A stretch of DNA of 64,000 nucleotides. It comes from Tricholoma matsutake. Taxonomy: Eukaryota > Basidiomycota > Agaricomycetes > Agaricales > Tricholomataceae. This document shows positions 22,564 to 34,467 of this stretch, one piece after another. The translations under genes were made by a program, and so were the position numbers. The DNA is taken from assembly GCA_026075535.2 (NCBI GenBank), contig AP026549.1:8060001-8124000 (forward strand). Reading direction: 5' to 3'. Position 1 is the stretch's first letter; the number at the start of each line of letters is the position of its first letter. The notes under the pieces are model-generated. The model was not told the origin of the DNA and made no database searches. It saw only the letters and a program-made list of their open reading frames with translations.

Positions 22564-24797
22564 TCAAAATTTGGGAGAGGGAGATGATGCCCATTGATGA
22601 ACATCGGCAACACACAGGTAGGCCAATATCGAATCAGCATTGAACAATCTGATAGGGATGTTGTCAGGAAAATCTTGGAAGCCGACATCGACTTCTGGAG
22701 GAAGACCGAATGCCGTAGTACGGGGTTGTAGCTATGTCATCATGCCTAAGGGCTAACCCTGATTTAGGGTGGAAAGACGGCGTGTCGACACTTGTTGATT
22801 TCCCTAGGTGACCCTCCCCAGCGCATGCATGGAGTACCAGCAATAAAGACACGGGCACCCAGTGATATATCCATCGGTCTGATTGAATACTGTCAGACCA
22901 TACACCAGCATGAGGTCCACTGAGACGGGTGCCACCAGATTGTTCCATAGGAGGGCGAATGTGTACACTTGTACCTCCAACCGAAGTTACCGAGTTCCGT
23001 CGTAACCCTCGATGATTTTGTAGGAAGTCGGTGCAGTGCTCTTCGTTATATTCTCTGTTTGAATGTCACTCAGTCAGTCATCTAGGCCATGCACAATCCC
23101 GATTGTGGGTAGTCATACCCAAGCGGGCCAGTTCATCGACAGCCAGGAATGTTGGCTCCTTCTCAATGAGATTCTCCCCAGATGGGGTCAGAATTTGGTC
23201 AAAATCAGCGCTATAATTCGTCTTGAGGCGTCGAAGTTCCATATACGCATTTCTGAAATCGTCACCACCAGCCCGAGTAAGATGATAGTTGAGATGTATG
23301 AAATATCTTGTGACTTCTCGAATTAAAGTAGCCCTTGGTGCGGTCAACCACGCGCGGCATGTGAGAAACGATGTAAGGCTTGACCAACGTACGGAAAAAC
23401 GCAACGCACCGGCGTTCGCATCGTCTACCACGTCCATGCATAACCCTCTCACGTTCTTCTAAAGGAAAAAAACCACATCCAGCCAATCTCTGTCTTCACT
23501 GTACAGCATAAGTTTATCAACGGCACGAGTTTTGAGGCGGCAGTTAAAAAGACGAGGAAGACGGAAGACGGAAGACGGAAGACGGAAGACGGTGGCACCT
23601 GATGCGTACGATAATTCAGAAGCAAAAGCATCTACCTTGGAAACGACGAGGACTCCTAGTGATGGATTGGGATGCTCCAAGTAGGCAATTAAATTGGAGG
23701 AGTGAACCTCGTATGTCGATCCGATAACGATGCCGTGCGCGGCGCCAGCATACAGCATTAACCAGCCGTCGGGTCGCTCGCCTTAATTTTTTTACCTAAT
23801 ATGAAAGAACCGTCTGCACCAGGTACTCTCTTGTTAAATAAGCGTCTGTTGATGTGCTGCCCCTCACGATGTGGTGTTTGCCTGTTTTTATATATAGCTT
23901 TTTATCAGTATAGATAGCAAATTGCGCATCAACAGCGGGAAACCGACCATTGAGACATGTCCAGGCTATGCAATAATTATCGTCGCGTATGTCAATTTGC
24001 GAATGTCAGATGAAGTCAGAACTTTCAGAAGGCTTCTTGTGAACAATCCTCCACGCGTACGAGGGTCTTCGTACGCTACTTGCTCTCGTCCACAGGTAGC
24101 AAGCAGAACATGCGACCCATGAAATTTCCCGGTGAACCCCTCTGAAATTCAATGGGAGGAAGATTGGAAATTTGACGGCGAACGAGCCAGTTACGAGGGT
24201 CTGAGAGATCCGAGGCACGACTAAGACTGCCTGAGCAACAAACAAACCAGAATGAGAGTCTACTTGTTGATGTCAGAATGGAGAGTCAAAAATATCAGTA
24301 GTCATATCCGAAATTCGGACTCACCACGTTATCCCCCCTCACATCTGATTAAGTGATTGAGCAGCACAGAAATGGTACGATCAGGAATCCCACTTTCCTC
24401 CCCTGAATCAGTGACCTGCACTGCGTTTATATCCGAAGGGACCAACATTCGATTTGCCCACTATTGAACTCCCAATCTCTCCGTTCTTCAAGTTCAGGCT
24501 TGTCTACCCTTGCGCCGTACCCAGCAAAATAAATAATTATAGCAGGGTCTTCCGCTTTGATGATCCTATGATCGTCTCGAAGCGCTGTAAAGGCATCAAG
24601 GATAGCGGCTCTGGTAGCGTTTTCGTCTCGCAGACTGATGATATGAGAAGGAGGAACATCCAAGTTTTCCAAGAGAAACTTCTCGAACTTAGCCGCATCT
24701 CCCACTGCTGCTGTCAAATTGTCGACATCAGGAGAGGCATACGTGTTAATTCCAATAACCAAAGCAAATGTTTTCCGGACACGGTCGAGTCTTGAAT
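22564..24797 (-). pseudogene. Decayed caspase-like (peptidase C14) gene
   Basis: Related to the large Agaricomycete family of caspase-domain proteins. The p20-like start reads FALVIGINTYASPDVDNL, then VPPSHIISLRDENATRAAIL and IIIYFAGYGARVDKPE. The histidine expected in AGHGA is tyrosine. Near 24455 the frame slips by one: SGQI is followed in another frame by MLVPSDINAVQVTDSGEESG and IPDRTISVLLNHLI. The active-site block is broken: DSHSG and SGSLSRASDLSD lie in different frames around a 17-nt GT...AG segment (24231-24247). Later parts follow the family: GKFHGSHVLLATCGREQ, RGGLFTRSLLKVLTSSDIRK, NRRLFNKRVPGADGSF, LYAGAAHGIVIGS, PSLGVLVVSKVDAF and the C-terminal VDVGFQDF, ending at 22564. The upstream start is unclear, possibly a small exon with ATG near 24945. 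The slip and motif losses argue for a relic. Confidence 0.75.
23560..23592. repeat. 7-bp tandem repeat (GACGGAA)
   Basis: Four and a half copies of GACGGAA run from 23560 to 23592, inside the 3' half of the caspase-like relic. On the coding strand they encode a repeated Val/Phe-Arg-Leu-Pro-Ser pattern, absent from the family, so they probably arose by slippage after or during decay. Confidence 0.85.
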
Positions 24798-25229
24798 GCT
24801 TGGATCAGCGAGGATTGCTAGAAGATGACCGCTGAAATGATACTGAGGGGATGTAGGTGACGTCGGAGAACCAGGTGACAATATGTATCAGTAACTCTTA
24901 TTCCTGACGCTTTGAGTGAATATGAATAGGTCTCACGGAATGCTCGCCATGTGGACGCCTGAAGTTACTTGTCGAGATCTGAGCCACCGATGGAAAAATA
25001 AATGATAAGCCAAAAACCAAATATGATGATCATGTCATCGATAACGGGCGCTCAAGCCAGGCTTTCATGGTCAGAAACTTGATCAAAACACAAGCGGTAA
25101 GTTGATGCTATGTATATGAATCCCCTAGTTTAGAAAATGGCATATGGCAGGCTAAAGCCTAGTAATAAGCGAACAGCATGCGAGTTGGGATCGGGACCAC
25201 CTTGCCAACGTGTATATGTAGTCATCGAA
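24798..25229. other. Intergenic spacer
   Basis: About 430 bp between the caspase-like relic and Rrp9. A minus-strand ATG near 24945 followed by a GTGAGA donor could be a 5' exon of the relic. Otherwise nothing is recognised. Confidence 0.4.
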
Positions 25230-27287
25230 TTAACTTGGCGTCCGGGGTGATAGCGCAAATACAATAGTACCGTTTACTACACCCTTCTTCATAGCCAACC
25301 ACCTCCCCAACCGATGTTCTTGGCCAATGCCAGCGACAAGGAGTACTGGGCGAATGCCCGCCTGCTGGGATTTGAGAACCCCCCCATTAGTTTGTACATG
25401 AGCTTCATCCCGGTGCGCTGATAACCAAGCAGCATTCTGAAAGAATTCTTTCGGCGGAGAAAGTAGCTGTAGGGAGTTGATGACGCCTGGAGCAGGAACG
25501 GCACCAATTTGGCAGAGAGATTTGAGCTTGGGGTCTAACTTCCATATCCGGATATCGCCCTCCCAAGAACCTTTGAACATATAAAATCAGACGTAAAAGT
25601 CATACAGGAAGGGGCAGTACCTGAAGCTATGATGTCTGAATACCGCAAGCTGGCTAGGGCCGTTATCCAGCGAGGTGTTCGAATGACACCCTCCGTCTCC
25701 GAATAGGCTTCGTTGAAACCATGGGCAAGGGGTTGTGTGAATATTGGTTTCTTTCGTTGCGTCGACCAAAGGCATATTGCGCTGAATAGAATCATCAGGA
25801 CAGCAGGGGAGAGCACCACTGAACGAACCTACCCGCTATCTCCGCCACTGACGAAAGTTGTCTCATCGATCATAACCACGGACTGGATACTCCCCTCAAT
25901 AAATTGCTGTGTTTTTTCCTTCTCCTTCGTCTTTGAAGTATGATCTATATCATCGTCATCCATGTGGGCTCCCTCGTCCTCACCTCGCAGGTCTCCCTCC
26001 AGCACTTCCCGTATTCGACTCCTGCCCCCTCCCCTAAATACTAATTGTGTCTCATCAACTATTTTCCAATACCGTACCGTCTTATCCCTGCCCCCGACAG
26101 TGACGCACGTCTCGCCACGTAAGGAATCCAACGCAAGGATGTGGTCTTGATGTCCAAATAGCGTCTCGACATAGCCCATAACGCTCGGTGACAAGTCGTA
26201 GACTTTGACGGTGCGGTCAAAGGAAGCCGTATATAGTTGATATGTCCCTTTCCGGAAAGACAAAGCCTACACAAGACTGAATCAGAATTGCAATATTGAA
26301 TGAGGTCTGCAGATGAGATACACACCGATATCAGGTCTCTGTGGCCAAGGTGCCCTCCAAGCGCCTTGATCCATTCTCCCTTCTCGGCATCCCATACGCC
26401 CAGCCTTTGATCGCGACCAGCGCTCACGAGATACTTCCCATCACTACTCACTGCCAAGGCTAGTACTTCGTCTGTATGGCCTTGAATTTTTGCGTCAAAA
26501 GAGGCTTTGCCTTTGCCTTTTCCTTTTCCTTGAGAGCTTGGCGGCCGGATTTTATGGAATGTCGTCAATTTTTTGCCCGTCGAAAGATCCCATTTGACAA
26601 TTGAACCCTCTTTTCCCGACGAAAAAAGGTATTTTCCTGACTCCGATGCCACAGCGGAAGTTACGGAAAAACGGTGTCCCTTCGTCCGTAGCACGGCAAC
26701 ATGGGGTTGTGTGTAGTCGAACTAAGTGTCGTGAATGAGTTGACAGGGAAACGAGGCCATAAATATGTTCGACATACCGAGTCTGCAATAAACAGATGAA
26801 CCTTCCCAGAATGTTCTAATACGTCTTGCCTCAGTCTTGCGGAGATGAGCTCCTTGTCGATCTCAGCTGCGTCAAACTCTCCTTCCGCTATTATCTCATG
26901 ATCAGGCAAAATATGGCACAAGACAGAATGCAACGTACCCAACCCTTCCTTAACACTCTCAAGGTACAACTTGGCCAAACGTAGTCTCTTCTCTGCTGGC
27001 GTCTCGTCCTCATCCTCTTCCCCACTGCCAGCAACATCTTCGGCCACATCACCTCTCAAATCCATATCATCAATCCCACCAGGACCAGCGTCAGATTCGG
27101 CTGACAACTCTTCATCCATGGCCTTAGTTTTTCTCCCCTTCGACACTCCATTCACTTTTATTGCAATTTTTTTTCTGGCAACATTGCCAGGGCGTGATTT
27201 CTTAGCGCCGGATGGACCTGCATTTGAGTTGGAGTCCTCGAGCTTTCGCTTCCGGTGTTTGGAGGCGGAAAAGAATGAGTCGGGCAT
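25230..27287 (-). CDS. RRP9: Rrp9 / U3-55K, U3 snoRNP WD40 protein
   Basis: Nucleolar component of the box C/D U3 snoRNP, acting in 18S pre-rRNA processing. Five exons: 27287-26778, 26721-26326, 26266-25833, 25781-25621, 25570-25230, giving 613 residues with consistent phases. The N-terminus is basic and nuclear-signal rich (SKHRKRKLED, GAKKSRPGN), followed by an acidic stretch (GSGEEDEDETPAEKRLRLAK) and the LYLESVKEGLG block typical of Rrp9. Then come WD40 repeats: GHRFSVTSAVASESGKYLFS, IVKWDLSTGK, GHTDEVLALAVSSDGKYLVS, LGVWDAEKGEW, LYTASFDRTVKVYDL, GHQDHILALDSL, TVRYWKI, ICLWSTQRKKPIF and GSWEGDIRIWKL. VAGIGQEHRLGRW near the end is a family hallmark. An acidic insert (RGEDEGAHMDDDDIDH) sits between two blades. 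Confidence 0.95.
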
Positions 27288-27356
27288 AAGATAAATATAG
27301 GTCTATGTCCTAAGGAAATTTTCTACATACTTGTTGACGTTTGTTACTGATGGAAG

Positions 27357-27791
27357 TCACTGATACATATTTGATATCATTGTCTGAACTTCTGAACTGC
27401 CAGGCTGAGGATTCACGCGGGAAACGGTGGTATCTGTCCAACCGAGCATGTACTCATCACCTCGGATGGTGCTATAATAGTGTGTGCAAAGTTCTTTGGT
27501 GCGAGGATCTTCGGTCAGATTTGAATTCACATTTTGATTTGATATGGCGCGGGTTTCTGGCAGGTTCACCAGAGTCTGCCTCTCAAACTGCACATAGTGT
27601 TCGATGACCGACCGATTCAAGATCGTGCAGCATTGGAATACCAAATGGAAGCAAGTCCCTATGATGATTACCGAGGCCAGGAATACCAGGACTTCTTCGA
27701 GGCGAGGCCGCAATATACCAGTAGATGCATATGAATTCCTGAAAGCATCGGCCGACAACCAGATATAGCTTTCAAAAAAAATGAGGCACAT
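27357..27791 (-). CDS. Hypothetical small membrane protein (doubtful)
   Basis: An uninterrupted frame of about 144 codons from an ATG at 27791. It has one convincing hydrophobic segment (VLVFLASVIIIGTCFHLVFQ) and a polar C-terminal half. I recognise no family. It starts about 500 nt downstream, on the same strand, of no obvious promoter and overlaps short frames on the other strand. It may be an exon of an unrecognised gene, or chance. Confidence 0.25.
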   Translation of the reverse strand: MCLIFFESYIWLSADAFRNSYASTGILRPRLEEVLVFLASVIIIGTCFHLVFQCCTILNRSVIEHYVQFERQTLVNLPETRAISNQNVNSNLTEDPRTKELCTHYYSTIRGDEYMLGWTDTTVSRVNPQPGSSEVQTMISNMYQ

Positions 27792-27803
27792 TTTAAATTG
27801 CAA

Positions 27804-28736
27804 TTACTTCCAGCTTTCTAGTCGTTTCTTCTGATCCCTGGATCAGATTGACTCATGCCTCCCAATCACATGTTGTAGTCTGTTGTAGTACAGTACAGAC
27901 AGAATCATCATCGTCCTGTGCATGTTTCAACCGGAATCCCGGGTTTCGTATGCCGTCTTGCGGATGTTATCGTTACCCTATGATCGCGACTTCCGGGTCA
28001 ATATCAGATCGAAGGTAATATAAAAGTTTTGTATATCACAAGGAAACGTTGTCGGACGAGAAGCAGCATGGAGCAAATTCAAGTTTTAGGACACTCACGT
28101 CGAAGAGTATGTTGCACTTGAGCAGGGTAGATGGAGATATAATGCTACCAAGCGTTAGATCCGGAAACCTACTTACATCTCCGCTTAACTAGAACTATGA
28201 TCGATGGCAACACCATCAGACGTTATCGGACTCATCACCACTGGCACAGACAAGGACAGGCCCTTTTTTATGTTTTCTGTGCCTCCATATGTCGGACCGG
28301 ATTCCTAATTTCCGAGGCTAGAGGGAGTTTATGAACGTGGACCATGCTACTGGACGATAGTAACGGCTGAATCCGGGCGAGCATGTGGAACAAAAAAAAA
28401 AGTCTTTGAATATCCGCTTGTCGTTTCTACATAAATTGGACGGCTGGCTATCTCTTTGTGTTCACCTCCAGGCAGAACCTGTCTTGATTCCACTGGCGAA
28501 CTATATTCCCCTGCGTATCGTGTTGACACTCTCAACTAATGGGTTAAAGCCTCCTTGAAATCTGCTTTCGTCGACTCTGTAGTCGACATTGGATATCATC
28601 TTTTTTTCATTCGCCTCCGAATGAACGTACTGGTTTTAAAACTCTAAAACTCTCAGCTTTCCGCAATACATTTCGTGTGTATTTTCATCTATGCCAATCT
28701 ATTCTCTAATTCACGTCTACTTCAAGGCTCGTCATC
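27804..28736. other. Intergenic, upstream of the Mg2+-type ATPase
   Basis: No gene is recognised in this stretch of about 0.9 kb. It presumably includes the ATPase promoter; pyrimidine-rich runs just before 28737 fit a fungal 5' leader, but no specific motif can be defended. Confidence 0.45.
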
Positions 28737-31700
28737 ATGCCGTCCAACCCATTTCTTCGCGTCTTCTCAAGCAAGTCAGGGAAGAACGACGTCGAGATCG
28801 GCACTCCCTCGACACTCAAGAACAGGTTCTTCAAGTCCCAGAATAAATCCCTCACATCCAAGACCAGCGACATCGAGGGCAAAATAGTACAACATCTCGC
28901 GAGATTCGCTTCGGTGCCTACCAATGATGTTTTTGCGTTCGTTTCGCCCCTTTCCCACCCATTACATCCATCTTTACACCCACTCTCTCTAGCCTCATGC
29001 CTCCCTCTAGGCCAACAGGTCTTTTCGCCGACGAAGTCTCCGGGGCGCTTTCTGCTCATGGACGAAACGTTCTCTCTTCCACAGCCCCCGTCACACCTCT
29101 AGTTCTCCTCCTTCGTGCTGCTTTCAACCCCTTCAATATCCTCCTCAGCATTCTCGCCATCATCAGCATTGCTACTGGTGACAAAGCTACTTTCAGCATC
29201 ATGGTACTCATGGTCGTCATATCTTCAGGTTTGAGGTGCGGGCGCTTTACTTTTCATTATTGCATAACCAAATTCTTATAAAATTGTACTACAGGTTTTG
29301 GCAAGAACACAAGTCTCTCATGAAGGCGACCAAGCTTGTAAGCATGGTCTCTTCGACAGTTCGAGTGCTGAGGCATCCGACCACCGTCATCGAGGCTGGA
29401 AAAGACGTGGAGGATGAATGTGAAGTCGAAATTGAAAGGAGCGAGGTTGTCCCTGGGGATGTCATCGTCGTTGCAAGTAAGTGCATACGTCAATCATTTC
29501 CAAATGGATATCTAGTTTACTATCCCACTCTTAGGCGGTGACATGTTTCCCGGCGACGTCGTCGTTCTCTTCTCAAACTCACTCCTTGTCAGCCAGTCAG
29601 CGCTAACCGGAGAAGTTTTACCCGTTGAGAAGAGTCCTTACTCAGAGTTTTCACCTTTCAAGATCTCGTCAGCTTCCGACCTCATATCCGCGCCAAACGT
29701 TTGCCTTGCTGGCACCTCTGTCCTCTCGGGATCCGGTCGTGCCCTCGTTGTATCGACGGGGGACGACACTTACTTGGCCAGCATCGCTGAAGTGCTTCGC
29801 GCGCGCAGGCCTAGGAATGCCTTCCAAAATGGCATTCGGAAAGTTTCGTATCTCTTGCTGTCATTCATGGCAGTTATGACCATAGTGGTGCTTGTCATCA
29901 AGGGTACCACCAGTAAGGATTGGCGTGGTGCCTTCCTGTTCTGCATTGCCGTAGCAGTTGGTCTTACGCCCGAGCTTCTTCCTATGATTGTGGTAAGTCT
30001 TGTACCATTTGATCATCTATGCTGCATCTCACCTATCCCCTCAGACTTCCAACCTCGCGCTTTCCGCTGTGCGCATGTCTGCCAAGAAGGTCATTGTAAA
30101 GCAGCTTGAGGCGATACTGAACTTGGGTGGTACTACTGTTCTCTGCTGTGACAAGACTGGCACCCTCACGCAGGATCGTGTTGTGCTACATTCTGCTGTG
30201 GATGGTGCCGGCGCACCCTCCCATTTCCCGCTGGAGCTCGCATACCTCAATGCGTACTTTCAGATGGGTACGCGCAGCTTTTTGGACGCTGCGATTCTCG
30301 CTGCGTCCTCTGACACGGGAGGGGATGCCTTGGAAGAGTTGCCGCAGGGTTGGACGCGGGTCTTCGAAATCCCGTTTGACTCCACACGCAGGATGCTCTC
30401 TGTCGTGCTTGCTCACACAGGGCCTACCAAGTCGGGAAGAGAGGGAATGATAATTACGAAAGGGGCTGCTGAGGAGGTGCTGGAAAGGTGCACCAAAATG
30501 TACGAGTTTCCTCGTGGCGATGACGATACATCGTCTGACTGCAAGATCGCGTCCGGTGACTTTGTGCCTGGTGCCGTTTTGACGAGCGAACCGATCGACG
30601 AAGCGACCCGTAGCTCTCTCGCATCAACTGCCGAGACCCTCAATTCTCAAGGACTCCGTGTCATCGCCGTCGCTACAAAGTTGTACAAGGACCTACCCTC
30701 TGATGCATCCATAGAGAAGGATGACCAAGTCGTGTTCGAGGAACGTGACCTCGTGTTTGTTGGATTCCTTGCTTTCCTAGACCCTCCTAAGCCTGATGCG
30801 GCGGATGCAATCAAGCGGCTCCAGGGCTTTGGTGTGAAGGTAAGTTTCCTGATCTGTGTTTGTCTTGCATATGCCAAACCTCCATTTTGTTTAGGTGTTG
30901 GTGCTGACGGGGGACGCGCCGACTGTTGCTGCGAAGGTAGCAATGGATATCGGTATCATCCCTTCAATCCCTTCAAGCCCGTCCGTTGATAAGAGTGATG
31001 CCTTGGACAAGTTACTGCCAACTACGAACGGCGTCATCACAGGCTCTGCTCTTTCTGCCATTTCCGGCGACCAGGCCAAATTCCGCGCAGCGGTCCAGAA
31101 CAATATCATCTTCGCAAAGCTTTCGCCCTACATGAAACTGCAGATTGTCGAGGAACTTCGTAAACAAGGCCACAACGTTGCATTTTTGGGTGACGGTGTC
31201 AATGATACGATGGCATTGCGGGGAGCGGACGTGGGGATCTCCGTACATTCGGGGACGGAGGTTGCGAAAGATGCAGCTGACATTATCCTCCTTGAAAAGA
31301 GTCTTGGTGTGATCGCAGACGGTGTTCTTCTGGGCCGCAGAACGTGAGTTCCGACCATATTTCGCATTTAACTAAGATAGCCCTTAACCAACTGTTGTTA
31401 GGCTGGTGAACACGCTCAAGTACATAAAGATGGCGACCAGCTCCAACTTTGGCAATGTCTTTTCCATTGTTGCTGCTTCTGCATGGCTTCCATATAATCC
31501 CATGTCGCCGCTGCAGCTACTTGTGCAGAACCTGCTATACGACTTTTCACAGGCGTCCATTCCTTGGTCAGTTTCTCAGAGAATTTCAGGTATCGTTGGT
31601 CGAGGCTGACGAAGCCTTTTCTAGGGACAATGTCGACACCGAAACTCTACAGGCGCCCCGGAACTGGGATGAGAAATCCATTATGCGATTCATGTTCTTC

Positions 31701-32340
31701 TTTGGACCGACATCAAGCGTGTTCGATATCTGCATCTTCTCCCTCAATTGGTATGCATGCATAGTTTTAGGACTTTTGCCCTCTTTTCTGACGTCTTGTG
31801 ACGATTTCAAGGTTCAAGTATGGGATTAGAACGATCGATTCGCCGCTAGTCAAGCTGGCTCAGACGCACTGGTTCCTTGAGGGATTGTTGACTCAAGTGG
31901 GTTGTGTTCTGATCCAGAACTTCCGATCTCTGATTGAGTGTGCCATTAGACGTTTATCGTCTACTTCCTTCGAACAGCCAAAATTCCTTTCCTCCAGTCG
32001 TCTCCCTCGCGTTCCGTTCTTCTCACCACCGCCGGTATGGCTGCGATAGGAATTTCCTGTGAGTTGCAAGACCCTAACGCTATTCGATTTTTGATTGCTA
32101 ATTATCCTTCTGACTCGCTAGTCACATACATTCCTAAGTTGAATTCTACTTTCAATATGACGAGGCCGGATCCAGTGTATGGAGGATATCTGTGCGCTGT
32201 TCTTGTTGGGTATATGATTCTCGTTCAGTGTGTCAAGGTGCTTTTTATTCGATCCGCCAGGCTTGTTGCTCATACTGATTGCTTCACTTGTGGTTTTGAC
32301 ATAGTTGGTCTATGTCAGACTCTTCCATGAAATGATTTGA
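28737..32340 (+). CDS. Magnesium-translocating P-type ATPase (MgtA/MgtB-like)
   Basis: A P3B-type ATPase predicted to import Mg2+ or another divalent cation using ATP. Twelve exons: 28737-28936, 28993-29235, 29295-29476, 29535-29992, 30045-30839, 30895-31343, 31402-31567, 31626-31750, 31812-31896, 31950-32058, 32122-32237, 32305-32340; 987 residues. Motifs in order: cation-ATPase N-domain, first membrane pair (NPFNILLSILAIISIATGD), actuator SQSALTGEVLPVEKS, membrane VGLTPELLPMIV (the Pro-containing core helix), phosphorylation loop CCDKTGTLTQD, nucleotide-binding FDSTRRMLSVV and KGAAEEVLERC, LTGDAPTVAAKVAMDIG, hinge GDGVNDTMALRGADVGISV, then six C-terminal helices (SSNFGNVFSIVAASAWLPYN; LLVQNLLYDFSQASIPWDN). 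The actuator has TGEV where TGES is usual. Most eukaryotes lack this family, so ancient acquisition from bacteria is a reasonable inference. Membrane location is unknown. Confidence 0.93.
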
Positions 32341-33739
32341 AGAAGGCGTGAAGAATTTGTACATGCTCTTCGTGTTTGTCAATGTGAGTAAGCGCATTTG
32401 ATGCATGCAGGCTTTCGTTATTGATAATGGTATGATTTAGATTACTCTAGTTTCCCGAAGTAACAAAAAAAAAAAAATTTGTGTCACTTTTTCGTTTACT
32501 TTTCCCTGTTGTCTGCATTCAGAGTAGAACACGCCTGACGTTATCTCATGAGAGAAGGACTGCGTGCTTTCTTTTCTTCTTACTTTCTTTTCTTCTTACT
32601 TTCTTTTCTTCCTACTTTCTTTTTTTACTCCAACTTGTGAAGATTGTGTCCTTACGTTTTGAGAAAATACTTGAGATCGTTTTACTACTTACATAAGAAG
32701 CAGTGTCATCTGATCGCTTACAGCCGTTTGCATAACCAAATTTGTGAAACAGAGGTTTATGCTAGACCGGTGACCGATCCCTAGTACATGAGCAAGCGTC
32801 GCGCGTTCGAACCGAGTTCATGTACATTCTAGAGCTGCAGAACGCAGAACCGAACTTATGCAGGAGGAAGAGAACCTGGACCGAACCGAACCTGAACTTA
32901 GGTTCGGTTCGGGCGTTCGAGGTTTGAACCTCGGTTCTGGACTGAACTTCGGCATCCCTAGAGGCTTCAGACTTTGAGAAAACCCAACACGTTCGAATCT
33001 ACATTCTGCACCTCCGACGATTATACGTTCCCCTAATTGAATGCTATTCTTTGGTTCGGCTTATGGTTTTTGCTCTTCTGGTCCGCTCGATGGTTTTCAG
33101 CACATGTGCAGATCTGTTCTCAAGGCCTTCTGGCCCTATGCACATGCAGTCCAGAGTATGCCGTGTTGTTGCACTATGCCATCCTGGGGATGAATGGAAC
33201 CTTCAAGCAACAAGTTCCGAGACTGGCGGCTTGATGCCGCTACAGACTGAGTGCTGGCTGTCAAGACCATTTTTCTCTTCATGCTTGACCTAATTTGGCT
33301 GGCCACAAATGCACTCTCCCTCGTCCATCGACCCAGGCGTCTAGCTATGACATATACTCTGGATAGGAGAGTGAATATGGAGTATGCCGAGGCTCATTTG
33401 GATGAATTTATCTGCACGATGCGTCATTGTATAAGATTCCCCTATTTGCTCCGGAATTGTGGCAGAGACTAAGTAAACTGGTGAAGTTTGCAATTGTACT
33501 AAGACAAAACTCCGAAGTCATTTGATGTGCTTTCATTCATGCTGCCTGTCGGAACCTGCAGCCTGGAAACTCGCTTCCTAAATGGTCAGTAGGGAGTGCA
33601 CGGCGGACGTATAAATGGATTCCACCAATTATGCTTCAAGTCATACCAATCCTCACCACAAGATTTATCTGGAGTTCGTAACTTTTGCTTATCATCTGCG
33701 TATCTTTGACTCAGGAGTTGTTCACAGCACATCGCAATA
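32341..33739. other. Intergenic with repeats and a transposon-like terminus
   Basis: No gene is recognised. It holds a pyrimidine tandem repeat (unit near TTTCTTTTCTTCTTAC) at about 32567-32626, and a 35-nt stretch at 32763-32797 nearly identical to 41670-41704. A block of inverted repeats follows near 32845-32945, including GAACCGAACCT...AGGTTCGGTTC and GAGGTTTGAACCTC. The block looks like a mobile-element remnant. Confidence 0.6.
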
Positions 33740-34467
33740 ATGTTTTCGAAGCTCGCTGTGCTTGCGTTGTTTGTCACTAGCGTCATTGCTGGACTACTTC
33801 CTGAGGGTGTATACCGAATCACCAACGTTGCGTCTTCAAGTTCAGCTCGCGTGTACAGACCTGGAAGTGAAATCTTTGTCCGCAGCACTATGGAAGACCC
33901 CGGCCCTTTTGAGTTGGTAAGTGTCGGTCATTGTTTTCTGAATAGCAGATGTATACTTGCTTTACATAGTGGCAACTGAAGGGTGCTAGTGATGATGGTT
34001 ACATCATCCGCAACATTGGCCTGGGCGAGGTGTCCGAGGCGGACCCCTTTGCAGCAGTTATGGTGAGTTCGTCGCCGACGATGGTATCACTGTTCGCATA
34101 GACTCATACAATGACCTTCGTGCGCTTCTCCCAGTACCCCACTCCTGGGGAACCTGTGGTTACGAGCCGTCGGGCTACCGTATTCAATATTGAGCCTGCA
34201 GGTGACGGAACGTTTGTGGTACGTCTTGCCAGTTTTTTTTCGGCGTAGAGAAACCTTAGTGTTCTGCCTCCATTATATCAAGATTAAAGCCCCTTATGAA
34301 GATTTACTCTGGAATGTCGAACCCCCTGTTATACCTGCTGGAACTGTACGTTGTTGGTGTTGGCGCGTGGGTGATTCACTACGATTCTGACGTCTTTCGT
34401 TATACAGATTAAACTCAGGCCTGCGCATGGACGTGATACGGAGCGATGGTACTTCAGCCGCCTTTAG
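33740..34467 (+). CDS. Small secreted protein, possible beta-trefoil inhibitor
   Basis: A 158-residue protein in five exons: 33740-33916, 33970-34062, 34135-34218, 34283-34345, 34408-34467. All four introns are phase 0. MFSKLAVLALFVTSVIAG is a clear signal peptide. The mature start LLPEGVYRITNVASSSSARV and recurrent short hydrophobic motifs (YIIRNIGLGEV, TVFNIEPAGDG, LLWNVEPPVIPAGT, ending RWYFSRL) suggest an all-beta fold. They are reminiscent of the small beta-trefoil protease inhibitors of mushrooms (MEROPS I66-like), but the match is impressionistic. There is no cysteine-rich pattern. The gene structure is convincing; the function is a guess. Confidence 0.6.
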
